A stretch of 64,000 nucleotides of DNA from Elymus sibiricus (Eukaryota > Streptophyta > Magnoliopsida > Poales > Poaceae), in contig CM077665.1 in assembly GCA_039707655.1 (NCBI GenBank), positions 291,342,205 through 291,406,204 on the forward strand, given 5' to 3'. This document shows, in pieces, positions 33,123 through 43,071 of the stretch. A program made the translations under genes and the position numbers. Each line of letters starts with the position of its first letter. Within the stretch, counting starts at the first letter, position 1. Under the pieces are notes generated by a model that worked only from the letters and a program-made list of their open reading frames with translations, had not been told where the DNA came from and did not search any database.

Positions 33123-34667
33123 TGATACGTCTCCAACGTATCTATAATTTTTTATTGTTCCATGCTATTATATTATCATTCTAGGATACTTTTTGAGTAA
33201 TTATTTACCAATTTATATTATTTTTGAGCACTAAGCTATTGACCCAGTGCCGAGTGCCAGTTCCTGTTTTTTGTGTGTTTTTTGTTTCGTAGAAATTCCA
33301 TATCAAACGAAGTCCAAACGCGATAAAAATTTATGGAGATTTTTTTGGGAATATATGTGAATTTTGGGAGTTGGAATCCACGCAAGACGATGCCCGAGGG
33401 CCCCACAAGCCAACAGGACGCGAGCTGGGGGGCACACCCTGATGACTGGCCAGCCCTTAAGTTGGTTGAGGCTCTCCTTCCGCAGCAAGAAAGATATTAT
33501 TGCGATAAAAATCCCCTCAAAATTTCAGCCTGATCAGAGTTACGGATCTACGGATATTTAAGAAACGGTGAAGGGATAGAAAACAATCGCAAAAACAGAA
33601 GAGAAAGAGAGAGAGATCCAATCTCGGAGGGGCTCCTGCCCTCCGAGAGCCATGTAGGCCATGGACCAGAGGGGAAACTCTCCTCCCACCTAGGGAGGAG
33701 GCCAAGGAAGAATAAGAAGGAGGGGGGCTCACTCCCCCTCTCTCCCGGTGGCGCCGGAGCGCCGCTGGGGCAACCATCGTGACAGCGATCTACACCAACA
33801 ACTTCGCCGCCGTCACCACCAACTCTCTCCCCCTCTATGCAGCAGTGTAAAACCTCTCTTGCCCGCTGTAATCTCTACTTAAACATGGTGCTTAATGCTA
33901 TATATTATTATCCAATGATGTGTGGCTATCCTATGATGTTTGAGTAGATCTCTTTTTTCCTACGGGTTAATTGTGGTATTATGTTATTGATATGAGTTTT
34001 ATGTTGATATGGTGCTGTCCTAAGGTGCCTTACGTGAGGCGCACACGTGAAGGATTCATGCTGGAGGGTTTGCAATATTTTCATGATGCGCTTATAGTGG
34101 GTGGCTAGAGTGACAAAAGCTTACACCCGAGTAAGGGGATTGTTTGCGTATGGGAGTAAAGAGGACTTGATGTTTAATGCTATGGTTGGGTTTACCTTAA
34201 TGAGTTCTAGTAGTTGCGGATGCTTGCTAGAGGTCCAATCATAAGTGCATATGATCCAAGTACGGAAAGTGTGTTAGCGTATGCCTCTCCCTCATTGCAT
34301 ATGATAAGTATTTGTCATGTTATATTCAATTTCCTATGGACAATCTTTCTCTTGCGTTACACAAAAAAGCTTTCTACTAAACAATTAACTTATTTAATAT
34401 TTCTCTAAACAGCCCCTAGCTTTTATTTACTTGTTCTTTATTATCTTGCAAACCTATCTATCACACCTACTAAGTACTTCTAGTTTCCTTCCCGCAAAGT
34501 AGTTTCATACTTGTTCTAGGTAAAGTAAGCGCTAGCGTGCGTAGAGTTGTATCGGTGGTCGATAGAAATTGAGAGAATATTAATTCTACCTTTAGCTCCT
34601 TGGTGGGTTCGACACTCTTACTTATCGAAAAAGGATACAAACGATCCCCTACACTTGTGGGTTATCA
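33123..34667 (+). repeat. TE-7 5' LTR, 1545 bp
   Basis: It matches 39119-40147 throughout the shared part. It contains a TATA-like GGATATTTAAGAA at about 33553 followed by a GA/GC-rich leader. It ends CTACACTTGTGGGTTATCA. Confidence 0.92.
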
Positions 34668-34678
34668 AGACCTTTTTC

Positions 34679-34696
34679 TAGCGCCGTTGCCGGGGA
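34679..34696 (+). other. TE-7 primer-binding site (tRNA-Asp)
   Basis: TAGCGCCGTTGCCGGGGA is one base off the tRNA-Asp complement and lies 11 bases from the LTR. It is single, unlike in TE-1 and TE-5. Confidence 0.85.
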
Positions 34697-34791
34697 GCAA
34701 TAATGTAGTGCTTGATATTCTCGTGTGTGCTTGTTTGCTTTATCACTAAGTAATTTTATTTTCTGTTATAAGTTGTTTTATATCTTTAGTT

Positions 34792-36141
34792 ATGGATATG
34801 GAACACAAAACACCAAAAAAATTAGTTGTACTTGCTACGCATGGAGATGGGGAACCTCCTAAAACCCTCGATGTTGGTTATGTGAAACACATTAAATACT
34901 ACTTTGATAATCCTGAGAAATCCCCATTCAACTTGATAATGGGAGACACGTTAGATCAACGTGAGTACTTTAGGGATTATCGCTTGTCTGAAAAAGGGAA
35001 ACACTTATGGGATCAAATTAAAATATTGCGTTGGTATGCTTGGGATTTATGCTTGAGATGTGATTATACTTGTTGCTCTAAGATGGAGGCTCCACACCTT
35101 CCCTTTCAATATGAATTTTATGATAATAAAACCTTTGATTCTTATGCTAATTGTATATATTATTACTATGATGTGTAACAAATAGAAGAATTTGTTGCTT
35201 TTAAGGGTGCTTATGCAATTGAATCATTCTTTGAAAAGTATGATAACTATGATGATGCTATTTACAGATCTGAAAATTTTGCCATACTTAAATATTTCTA
35301 TGAGAATTATGAATACAATGCTGATATTATTGAATTTTTTGAGAGAATGTATGCTGCCTTGGAAGAGACTAAAATTTTGTAGGAATCTTTGGAAGAAGAA
35401 ATTGCTGAAACTGTGAACTCATTAGATGAAAAAGATGAGGAGGAGAGCGAAGAACAAAAGGAGGAAGAGCGGATTAGCTACCCGTGCCCACCTTCTAATG
35501 AGAGTAACTCTTCAACTCATACATTGTTTAATTTCCCTTTGCACATACCGAAGGATGAATGCTATGATGATTGCTATGATCCCTTGGATTCATTTGAAAT
35601 ATCCCTTTTTGATGAACTTGATGCTTGCTATGCTTGTGGCCATGATGCCAATGTGAATTATGCTTATGGAGATGAACTTGCTATAGTTCCTTATGTTAAG
35701 CATGGAATTTTTGCTATTGCACGCACACACGATAGTCCTATTATCTTTTTGAATTCTCCCAACTACACTATATCGGAGAACTTTGCACTTATTAAGGGTT
35801 ATATTGATGGGGTGCGTCTTACTATAACAGATGATGATTTTGATAAATATAATATGCATGTGCTTGATGCTCCTACTTGCAATTATTATGTGAGAGGAAC
35901 CAAATCTTCACCTCTCTATGTTTCCAATACGATAAAATTGCAAGAAACTACTTATGCTATGTATTGGCCTTTACTTTGTTGGAATGAATTGTTCTTTTAT
36001 GACATGCCAATGCATAGGAAGAGAGTTAGACTTTGTTGTTACATGATATATATTACTTTGAGCCCACTACTAAATTACAAATCATTGTTAATTAAAATTG
36101 GTTTTGATATACCTGGGGATCTGGGTGGATCAATTACTTGA
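34792..36141 (+). pseudogene. TE-7 ORF, 449 codons with two in-frame stops
   Basis: The ATG is 95 bases after the PBS. The frame is interrupted by TAA at 35176-35178 and TAG at 35380-35382, otherwise open to 36139-36141. The first part is rich in Tyr, Asp and Lys. A Glu-rich patch lies at about 35390-35475, and CYACGHD-type Cys/His residues near 35625. The C-terminus contains SSPLYVSNTIKL and PMHRKRVRL, matching the last part of the TE-1 protein (KFPFYVLKV, PMHRKWVRL). I see no pol domain and no complete CCHC finger. I infer the same role as the TE-1 protein, but the function is unknown. Confidence 0.75.
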
Positions 36142-39118
36142 GCACTATATGCCTAGCTTAATGGCTTTAAAGAAAGCGGTGCCAGGGAGACAACCCGGAA
36201 GTTTTAGAGAGTCATTTATTTCTGTTGTGTGCCTTTAAAATAATTAAAAACAAAAAATAAATTGGGGAACTTAAAACCTTTTCAAAAAGAGAAGTGAAAG
36301 TGAGAAAGACGAGCATCATTGAAGTGGGGGCTAGCCTTGAACTTTGTTCATGCCCATGGAAACTTTGTGAATCTTGATTATAGAAACTTTTCAACAAAAA
36401 TAATTATCCCCTTGTACAAATCCATTGTGTTATAAAAATAATGTGCCAAGAATTACCTTTAGGATGTTTGAATTGCTTGTTTGAGATGTGCTGTGTAAAA
36501 ACATAAACTTTTGCTGTAGTGTTTGAATTTTCATATTTTACTGGAGCGTGCAAAATTTCTGAAATGTTTACACAATACTGTTACAAAAATTCTTTATTAC
36601 GTCCTAATTTTTCAGAATTTTTTGAGTTACAGAAGTATACGTTCCATCTGCATCTTTACAGTTTGTCATGTTTTTCACAGATTGCTGTTATAGTTGCCTT
36701 GCGTGCTTATATTTGAATTCTTGTTGAGCCCCATTGACTTGGGAGCCATATAATTGTGATAGCATTCAGTGGGTGATGTTAGATTATAATTATGCAATAA
36801 TTTTATGGCAAGACATGATGGGATTTGGTGTTATGTGTACTAACGTTTTTAATAAAAGTTTTGTCAAGTTTTATGTGGATGAAGTGTTCGAAGATCGAGG
36901 ATGTGTCAATGTGAGAAGAATAAGGAGAGACAAGATTTCAAGCTTGGGGATGACCTAGGCACCCCAAGTAAATATTCAAGGAGACTCAAGCGTCTAAGCT
37001 TGGGGATGCTCCGGAAGGCATCCCATCTTTCTTCTTCAACAATTATCGGTATGTCTCGGTTTTTGTTTTGTTCACATGATATGCGTGAATTCTTGGAGTG
37101 TCGTGTGCCTTTTATTTTCCTTTTAGCAATGCACCATGCTGGTTTGGGAAAGTCCATGGTTGATTTATAGAATGCTCTTTGCACTTCACTTATATATTTT
37201 GAGTATGGCTTTATAGAATACTTCATGTGCTTCACTTATATCATTTGAAGTTGGATGCCTGTTTTTCTACATATAGAAAACCGTTATTTGTAGAATGCTC
37301 TTTTGCTTCACTTATATTTATTAGAGCATGTACAGGTCTTTTGTAGAAAGAATTAAACTCTCGTTCTTCACTTATATTTGTTTGAGAGTTAATAATCAGT
37401 GACGGTAAATTGCATGAGTTATAAGACTAGTCCAAAAATAATAGGTATTCAAGGAGTGATAATCAAAACCTTCATGTAGCACATTAAAGAGAAATTGTGG
37501 GTTAATGATATTGATGTGGTAATTTGAAAGGGTATGAGTGCATGGTTGTTGGTTCGTAGGAGTATCGATATTAAGAGGTGTTAATTTCCCGTTTGTCTAA
37601 ATATTGGTAAAAGGCATGGTGGGGATGTGTGAGCATTTTTATTCCTCGTTGAAATCCTAGTGTTGTTCCGGGACGGAGCCGTGCGATGGTTTAATCCTCC
37701 CAACCTCCTCCCTCGGGGCATGTGAGTAGTACTTTGATTTGCGATAAAACTAATAAAACTTTACAATAAGTATATGAGTTCTTTATGACCAATGTGAAAC
37801 CATGGACATACGCAATCTCACCTCCTCATATTTTGCTAGCCTCTTTGGTACCGTGCATCGCCCATTCTCACCTCGAGGATCTGTGCGAACTTTGCCGGTG
37901 CATCCAAACCCCGTGACATGATACACTCTGTCACACATAAAGCTCCTTATCTCTTCCTCAAAACAGCCACCATACCAACTTATCATGGCATTTCCATAGC
38001 CATTGCGAGATATATTGCCATGCAACTTCCACCGTCACATCATATGATTCGTACCTTCATTGTCATATTGCTTTGAATGACCGTAAGATAGCTAGCATGA
38101 TATTTCCATGGCTTGTCCGTTTTTTGATATCTTTTCTATGCTAGATCATTGCACATCCTGGTACACTGCGAGAGGCATTCATATAGAGTCATACAGTTTT
38201 TCATGTTGAGTTATAAGTAAATAAAAGTGTGATGATCATCATTATTAGAGCATTGTTCCAGTGAGGAAATAAAAATGGGGGAGGCCAAATGAGCCCATCA
38301 TATAAAAAAATGAATGAAAAAAAAGAAATGAAAAAAAATGATGAGAGAAAATGAGAGAAGGTACTTTGCTACTATCGTTTACCACACTTGTGCCTCAAGT
38401 GGCACCATGTTCTTCATATAGAGAGTCTCATGTTTTATCACTTTCATATGCTAGTGGGAACTTTTCATTATTAGAACTTGGCTTGTATATTCTGATGACG
38501 GGCGTCCTCAAATGCCCGAGGTCTTCATGAGCAAGCAAGTTGGATGCACACCCACTTAGCTTCAGTTGAGCTTTCATACATTTATAGCTCTACTGTATCA
38601 TGTTGCATGGCAATCCCTACTTCTCGCATTGATATCTATCGATAGGCATCTCCATAGCTCGTTGATACGCCGAGTTGATGCAAGACTTTCTTCTCCACTT
38701 TTACCCCTTTGAAACATGCCACCACATTCTATTCCACCTATATGCCATGTCCATGGTTCACGCTCAGGTATTGCGTGAAGAATAGAAAGTTGATGCATAT
38801 TGAAAAAGTACGATCCAATTGCCTGACTTGGGCACGGTGGTGCTTGACATTTGTATTAATGTGGTGAAGACGGAGCCATGCCTTGCTAATATAATAAGAT
38901 GAATGGGGGTGAACATTCTTTGAGGATCGTATACTTTGAAAGATTGATGATTTTGTTTCTTGTGCTTATAAGTATTACTATGTTAATGTTTGTGAATTCA
39001 TCGTTTCTCAATGAGCATACATGCAAAAGATTACATATTGGGTAGCATGTCACATCAAAAATTCTTTTTTTATCATTTACCTACTCGAGGACGAGCAGGA
39101 ATTAAGCTTGGGGATGCT
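36142..39118 (+). other. TE-7 untranslated interior and PPT
   Basis: The motif AAGCTTGGGGATG occurs at 36940 and 36996, and as PPT at 39104-39117. The unit CTTCACTTATAT recurs at 37184, 37230, 37306 and 37366. An A-rich low-complexity stretch lies at about 38306-38345. A block at 36430-37070 matches TE-5 19540-20140. There is no coding sequence. Confidence 0.75.
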
Positions 39119-40147
39119 TGATACGTCTCCAACTTTATCTATAATTTTTGATTGTTCCATGCTATTATATTATCATTCTAGGATACTTTTTGAGTAATTA
39201 TTTACCAATTTATATTGTTTTTGAGCACTAACCTATTGACCCAGTGCCTAGTGCTAGTTCCTGTTTTTTGTGAGTTTTTTGTTTCGGAGAAATTCCATAT
39301 CAAACGAAGTCCAAACACGATAAAAATTTACAGAGATTTTTTTTTGGAATATATGTCAATTTTGGGAGTCGGAATCAACGCCAGAAGATGCCGGAGGGCC
39401 CCACAAGCCAACAGGGTGCAGCCTGAGGGGGCACGCCCTGATAGCTTGTGGCCAGCCCTTAAGTCGGTTGAGGTTCTCCTTCCGCTGCAAGAAAGATATT
39501 ATCGCGATAAAAACCCCCTCAAAATTTAACCCTATCGGAGTTACGGATCTTCGGATATTTAAGAAACGGTGAAGGGCGAGAAAACAGTCGCGAAAACAGA
39601 AGAGTATCAGAGAGAGAGAGAGAGATCCAATCTTGGAGGGGCTCCTGCCCTCCGGGAGCCATGGCGACCATGGACCAGAGGTTAAACTCTCCTCCCACCT
39701 AGGGAGGAGGCCAAGGAAGAAGAAGGAGGAGGGGGGCTCTCTCCCCTCTCTCTCGGTGGCGCGGGAGCGCCGCCTGGGCAACCATCGTGATGGCGATCTA
39801 CACCAACAACTTCACCGCCGTCACCACCAACTCTCTCCCCCTCTATGCAGCAGTGTAAAACCTCTCTTCCCACTGTAATCTCTACTTAAACATGGTGCTT
39901 AATGCTATATATTATTATCCAATGATGTGTGGCTATCCTATGTTGTTTGAGTAGATCTCTTTTGTCCTACGGGTTAATTGTGGTATTATGTTATTGATAT
40001 GAGTTGTATGTTGATATGGTGCTGTCCTAAGGTGCCTTCTGTGAGGCGCACACGTGAATGATTCATGCTGGAGGGTTTGCAATATGTTCATGATTCGCTT
40101 ATAGTGCGTGGCTAGATTGACAGAAGCTTACACCCGAGTGAGGGGAT
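39119..40147 (+). repeat. TE-7 3' LTR, truncated by TE-8
   Basis: The first 1029 bp of the LTR match 33123 onward. Identity stops at GAGGGGATT, where TE-8 starts. The remainder must lie beyond TE-8 and TE-11, outside the window. Confidence 0.92.
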
Positions 40148-40524
40148 TGATACGCGGCACACCCATGTGTGTCGATCTTTCACGAATTGGAGGGGGATTC
40201 CACAACGAACACGAAGAACACGGGGAAGAACGAGGAGAAATCACAAGATAAACACTCAAGAACAAGTCCAATCACACATCCACTAGACTCACATCCACAT
40301 AAGATCCCAAAGGTACAAGAACAACAAAGGGAAAGAAGATACATGATTGAGTTCATCCCAAATGTTGTGGGGACATGGGGCCTTGAATCCACTAGGGATC
40401 TTCCCTCGCAAGGGGGTCTTGACATCCACTAGGGGGTCTTCTCTTATAGAGGCATCTACTCCATGGGAGAGGTAGTGGTAGGAGCTAGGCTCAACTATCT
40501 ATGAGCTAAACCATTGCTAACTCT

Positions 40525-41394
40525 TCAAGATGAGAATGGGCCGGCCCGGACCTGGCCCTGGCCCTGCCCCTGTGGCCCCAAGGACAATATGTGAGGCCAT
40601 GGGTCGGCCCATTTGAACAGAATTTTGTGGCTTCACTAACCCATTGGGTATATGAGGCCGACCCAAAATTTAGCAAATGTTTACACAGTGCAGAGAATTA
40701 CAAGTTTTTTGAAGCAAATGTTTACACAGTCCAACATTGGTGGCCTCGTCAAAATACTAAGTCCCAAACGATTTGATATGTCAGAAAATATTTAACTAGT
40801 CCAATGAAATACATCCGTGGAGGTCGATATGTGTGATGCCACCACCAGTCATACACCGAGTAAAACAACTATGCGGCAAAACTGTTTCGCTAGAAAATTT
40901 GTTGCCATATTGGTACTAAGTTGTATTTTCTAGGCACAAATTACCTGATGTGTCACAATCAGTTACATTAATAGCATCTGAGATCAGACGCTTCTGTGAA
41001 ATAAAACTTGCTGGACTCTGAGTCTGTAGGTTAGCTGAATCCAACTGCACTCTGTAATCACGGTCAGAAAACAAACATCAGTTCAGGTTGAGAGTATCTC
41101 AACACATGAGGTGAATCGCTCAACAGATTTTTATGAAAAGCTCAATCGATGATTCAAGTTCACACAGGCATGGCAAACAAATCACACATGTGCCAAGGTC
41201 GGGGACGGCGGCAGGGATGGTCTAGGGCATAGCTATCAGCTGGCTGGGTCGACCCGTCGGAACCATCGGGTCACACGAGGCCGGCTCCCACTGCCCTGTA
41301 TATGATTCAAGAACAACTCACTTGGCCCATTGGCCTCAACTTTTTGGGCCGGGTCAGTGACCCAGCGGGCCGACCCGGCCCATTCCCATCTTGA
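40525..41394. mobile_element. TE-10: 870-bp TIR transposon with 8-bp target duplication
   Basis: The ends are inverted repeats of about 20 bp: TCAAGATGAGAATGGGCCGG at the left, and the right end reads TCAAGATGGGAATGGGCCGG on the minus strand. The flanks are CTAACTCT (40517-40524) and CTAAATCT (41395-41402), an 8-bp duplication with one mismatch. The other TE-8 LTR has the empty site (GCTAACCCTAGAAATG near 59430-59445). An 8-bp duplication fits the hAT superfamily. The terminal ~50 bp are rich in GGCCC. No transposase ORF is present, so it is non-autonomous. Confidence 0.85.
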
Positions 41395-41492
41395 CTAAAT
41401 CTAGAAATGAGGAGGGGGTGGATTATATATAGTGCTAGGCACGAAGGGGTAAGTGAAAGGGAGATACATGGGCCTCAGGCCCGTCACGCACA

Positions 41493-41760
41493 TATGCATG
41501 GCCGGATGATCCAGGCCGGGGTTCGGATGATCCGGCTTCACAGTCTCCTCGTCCGGTTCTATTTTGAATTAGATGGATGATCCGGGCCAGGGGCCGGATG
41601 ATCCGGGCTTCTTTCGGATGATCCGGGCTGGCGTTCGGATGATCCGGCTTCACGCAAAAGCTACGGGTATTTTTGGTGGCCGTAGTTGGATGATCCGGAT
41701 GGAGGTCCGGATGATCCGGGCGCCGTCCGGATAGTTCGGGAGGTCGTCCGGACGTCCAGG
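41493..41760. repeat. CCGGATGATCCGG repeats in TE-8 U3
   Basis: At least eight copies or near copies of the near-palindrome GGATGATCC(G/A)G lie between 41501 and 41720, for example at 41502, 41525, 41574, 41597, 41615, 41635, 41688 and 41708. They are upstream of the minus-strand TATA box, which is the place for enhancer-like elements. TE-8's leader has the same motif at 58640-58790. Confidence 0.75.
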
Positions 41761-42038
41761 CTTCTTCTTCCCTGTGCTTCCTTCTTCTCTTCCATGCTTC
41801 CCTCGCGGATGGTGTAGTCGTACGTAGGTGCTTGCACTCCTCCATGTCATCCGTGAAGCTCCGGCAATACCTATGCATGCACACGAGAGGAGTGTCAAGT
41901 AGTATACCATCCTCGAAGGGGTCAAGTGAGCACGTGTAAAGGAGATGGTTCACCTTTAAGTATGTGAAGTAGATGTCGCACGTGTCACTTGCCAAAGGGA
42001 CTCTTGCCATGGTGATGTCCGTAGGATGCTCCACATCA

Positions 42039-42537
42039 TCCCCTCCCCCTTGGTAAAGATCCGTCCTCGGATCAAGATCCAAATCACCATGGGAAAGAGA
42101 TGGCGTCGCCGTATAAAAGTGGACGATCACCAAGCACTCATCATCATCAAACTCGAAAGGGGCACTCTCCAATGTCTCACCGTCTAGTCCTTCAAAAGGA
42201 GCAAATACGACAAACACTTGGAAAAACAAATGTGGTTAGCATTACTGCAAAAACCAAGCATTCAAGTGGTGAATCACCGCACAAGTGTTGTCATCATGCA
42301 TAACATATGGTGTGACAAGGGATTGTGTCATGGCATGTAAGCATACAAATTGAGCACAAACAATGCTATCATGGAAACAAGGATGCCTAGGTGAGGTAGG
42401 GATGCCAATATGTGTGACAGTATAACAAGCATGTACCTCAAGGTCATAGCATGCATGCACAAAGAAATCAACAAAAGGTCTATGGTAGGCATAGGAATTA
42501 TTCACAACACCAAATAAAATGAAGTGTCTATACACAT
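42039..42537 (-). pseudogene. TE-8 3' coding end and polypurine tract
   Basis: The His/Cys-rich frame continues from 53293 across TE-9 without loss of frame. It runs to a stop at 42242-42244, and a shifted frame (from about 42229) carries on to the LTR. Its last residues include DPRTDLYQGGGDD, the usual ending of gypsy reading frames that overlap the PPT: minus-strand AAGGGGGAGGGGA at 42051-42039. Confidence 0.7.
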
Positions 42538-43049
42538 TGTTGGGGATAGAACCCCGTGGTGAGACCCGCCCAGGTGGGGCCAGGTCATACGGTTGGCGGC
42601 TTAACGACAAGGCTTAGCATAAGATTATTCAATGGGCCTGGAGGCCCAGAGCCAGAAGACAAGATGTAACCCGGTGGTGTAAGCCGCCGTTGGCGGCTTG
42701 TTAGATAAGGCATGTGTAGTTAGAGGTGAGGTCGGTTATCAAGCATAACCCGGCCCGGACTCTTGTAAGCCCAGGGTCTTGACCTGAGTATATAAAGGCG
42801 GGTTACCTGGGCGGCTTAGGCCATGAAACAACTGATCGATAGCTAGGTCAAGCGAACTCGCTCCCTTGTAATCGATACCCAATCAATACAACACAAAGCA
42901 GGACGTAGGCTTTTACCTCTTTCCGAGGGGCCGAACCTGGGTAATCCTTGTCTCCCGATTCCGACCAACCCCTTCGAGCTCACCGCCTTAGCGATGGCCT
43001 CGAACCTAAGTCCTTTCACGGGGACATCTGCCGTGACAAAACCACGTCA
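42538..43049 (+). repeat. TE-9 5' LTR, 512 bp
   Basis: TGTTGGGGATAGAACC to ACCACGTCA. A TATA box AGTATATAAAGGCGG is at about 42786-42800. The 3' LTR has the same length. Confidence 0.96.
42788..42795 (+). promoter_or_regulatory. TATA box of TE-9 5' LTR
   Basis: GTATATAAAGG lies about 250 bp into the LTR, conserved in both LTRs (second copy at about 53025). Transcription would start roughly 30 bases downstream. Confidence 0.65.
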
Positions 43050-43051
43050 GT

Positions 43052-43068
43052 TGGCAGCCACCGTGGGG
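43052..43068 (+). other. TE-9 primer-binding site
   Basis: TGGCAGCCACCGTGGGG begins two bases after the LTR and is the position-equivalent of the TGGCGCCCACCGTGGGG PBS common in grass gypsy elements. The gag ATG at 43072 follows at once. Confidence 0.65.
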
Positions 43069-43071
43069 CTA

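Larger units (their letters stand above)
33123..40147 (+). mobile_element. TE-7: non-autonomous LTR retrotransposon, 3' LTR cut by TE-8
   Basis: LTR 33123-34667 (TGATACGTCTCCAACG to GGGTTATCA), PBS, a single damaged ORF, about 3 kb of untranslated interior, the same PPT as TE-1/TE-5, and a 3' LTR from 39119 that stops at 40147 where TE-8 begins. The ORF is distantly related to that of TE-1. The left flank GGTGG (33118-33122) is the expected TSD; its partner is outside the window. Confidence 0.9.
40148..42038 (-). repeat. TE-8 3' LTR (about 1.0 kb plus TE-10)
   Basis: It starts on the minus strand at 42038 with TGATGTGGAGC right after the PPT and ends GCCGCGTATCA at 40148. Positions 40148-40524 and 41403-41499 match 59067-59532. 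A minus-strand TATA (CTATATATAATCC) is at about 41430-41418. U3, 41493-42038, contains the GGATGATCCGG repeats. Confidence 0.75.

Noticed and set aside
41492..41493. End of the TE-8 LTR at 41492, where the obvious identity between copies seems to stop.
   Set aside because: No TSD or PPT fits there. Weak identity continues to the TE-11 insertion point, and a clear PPT lies at 42039-42051.
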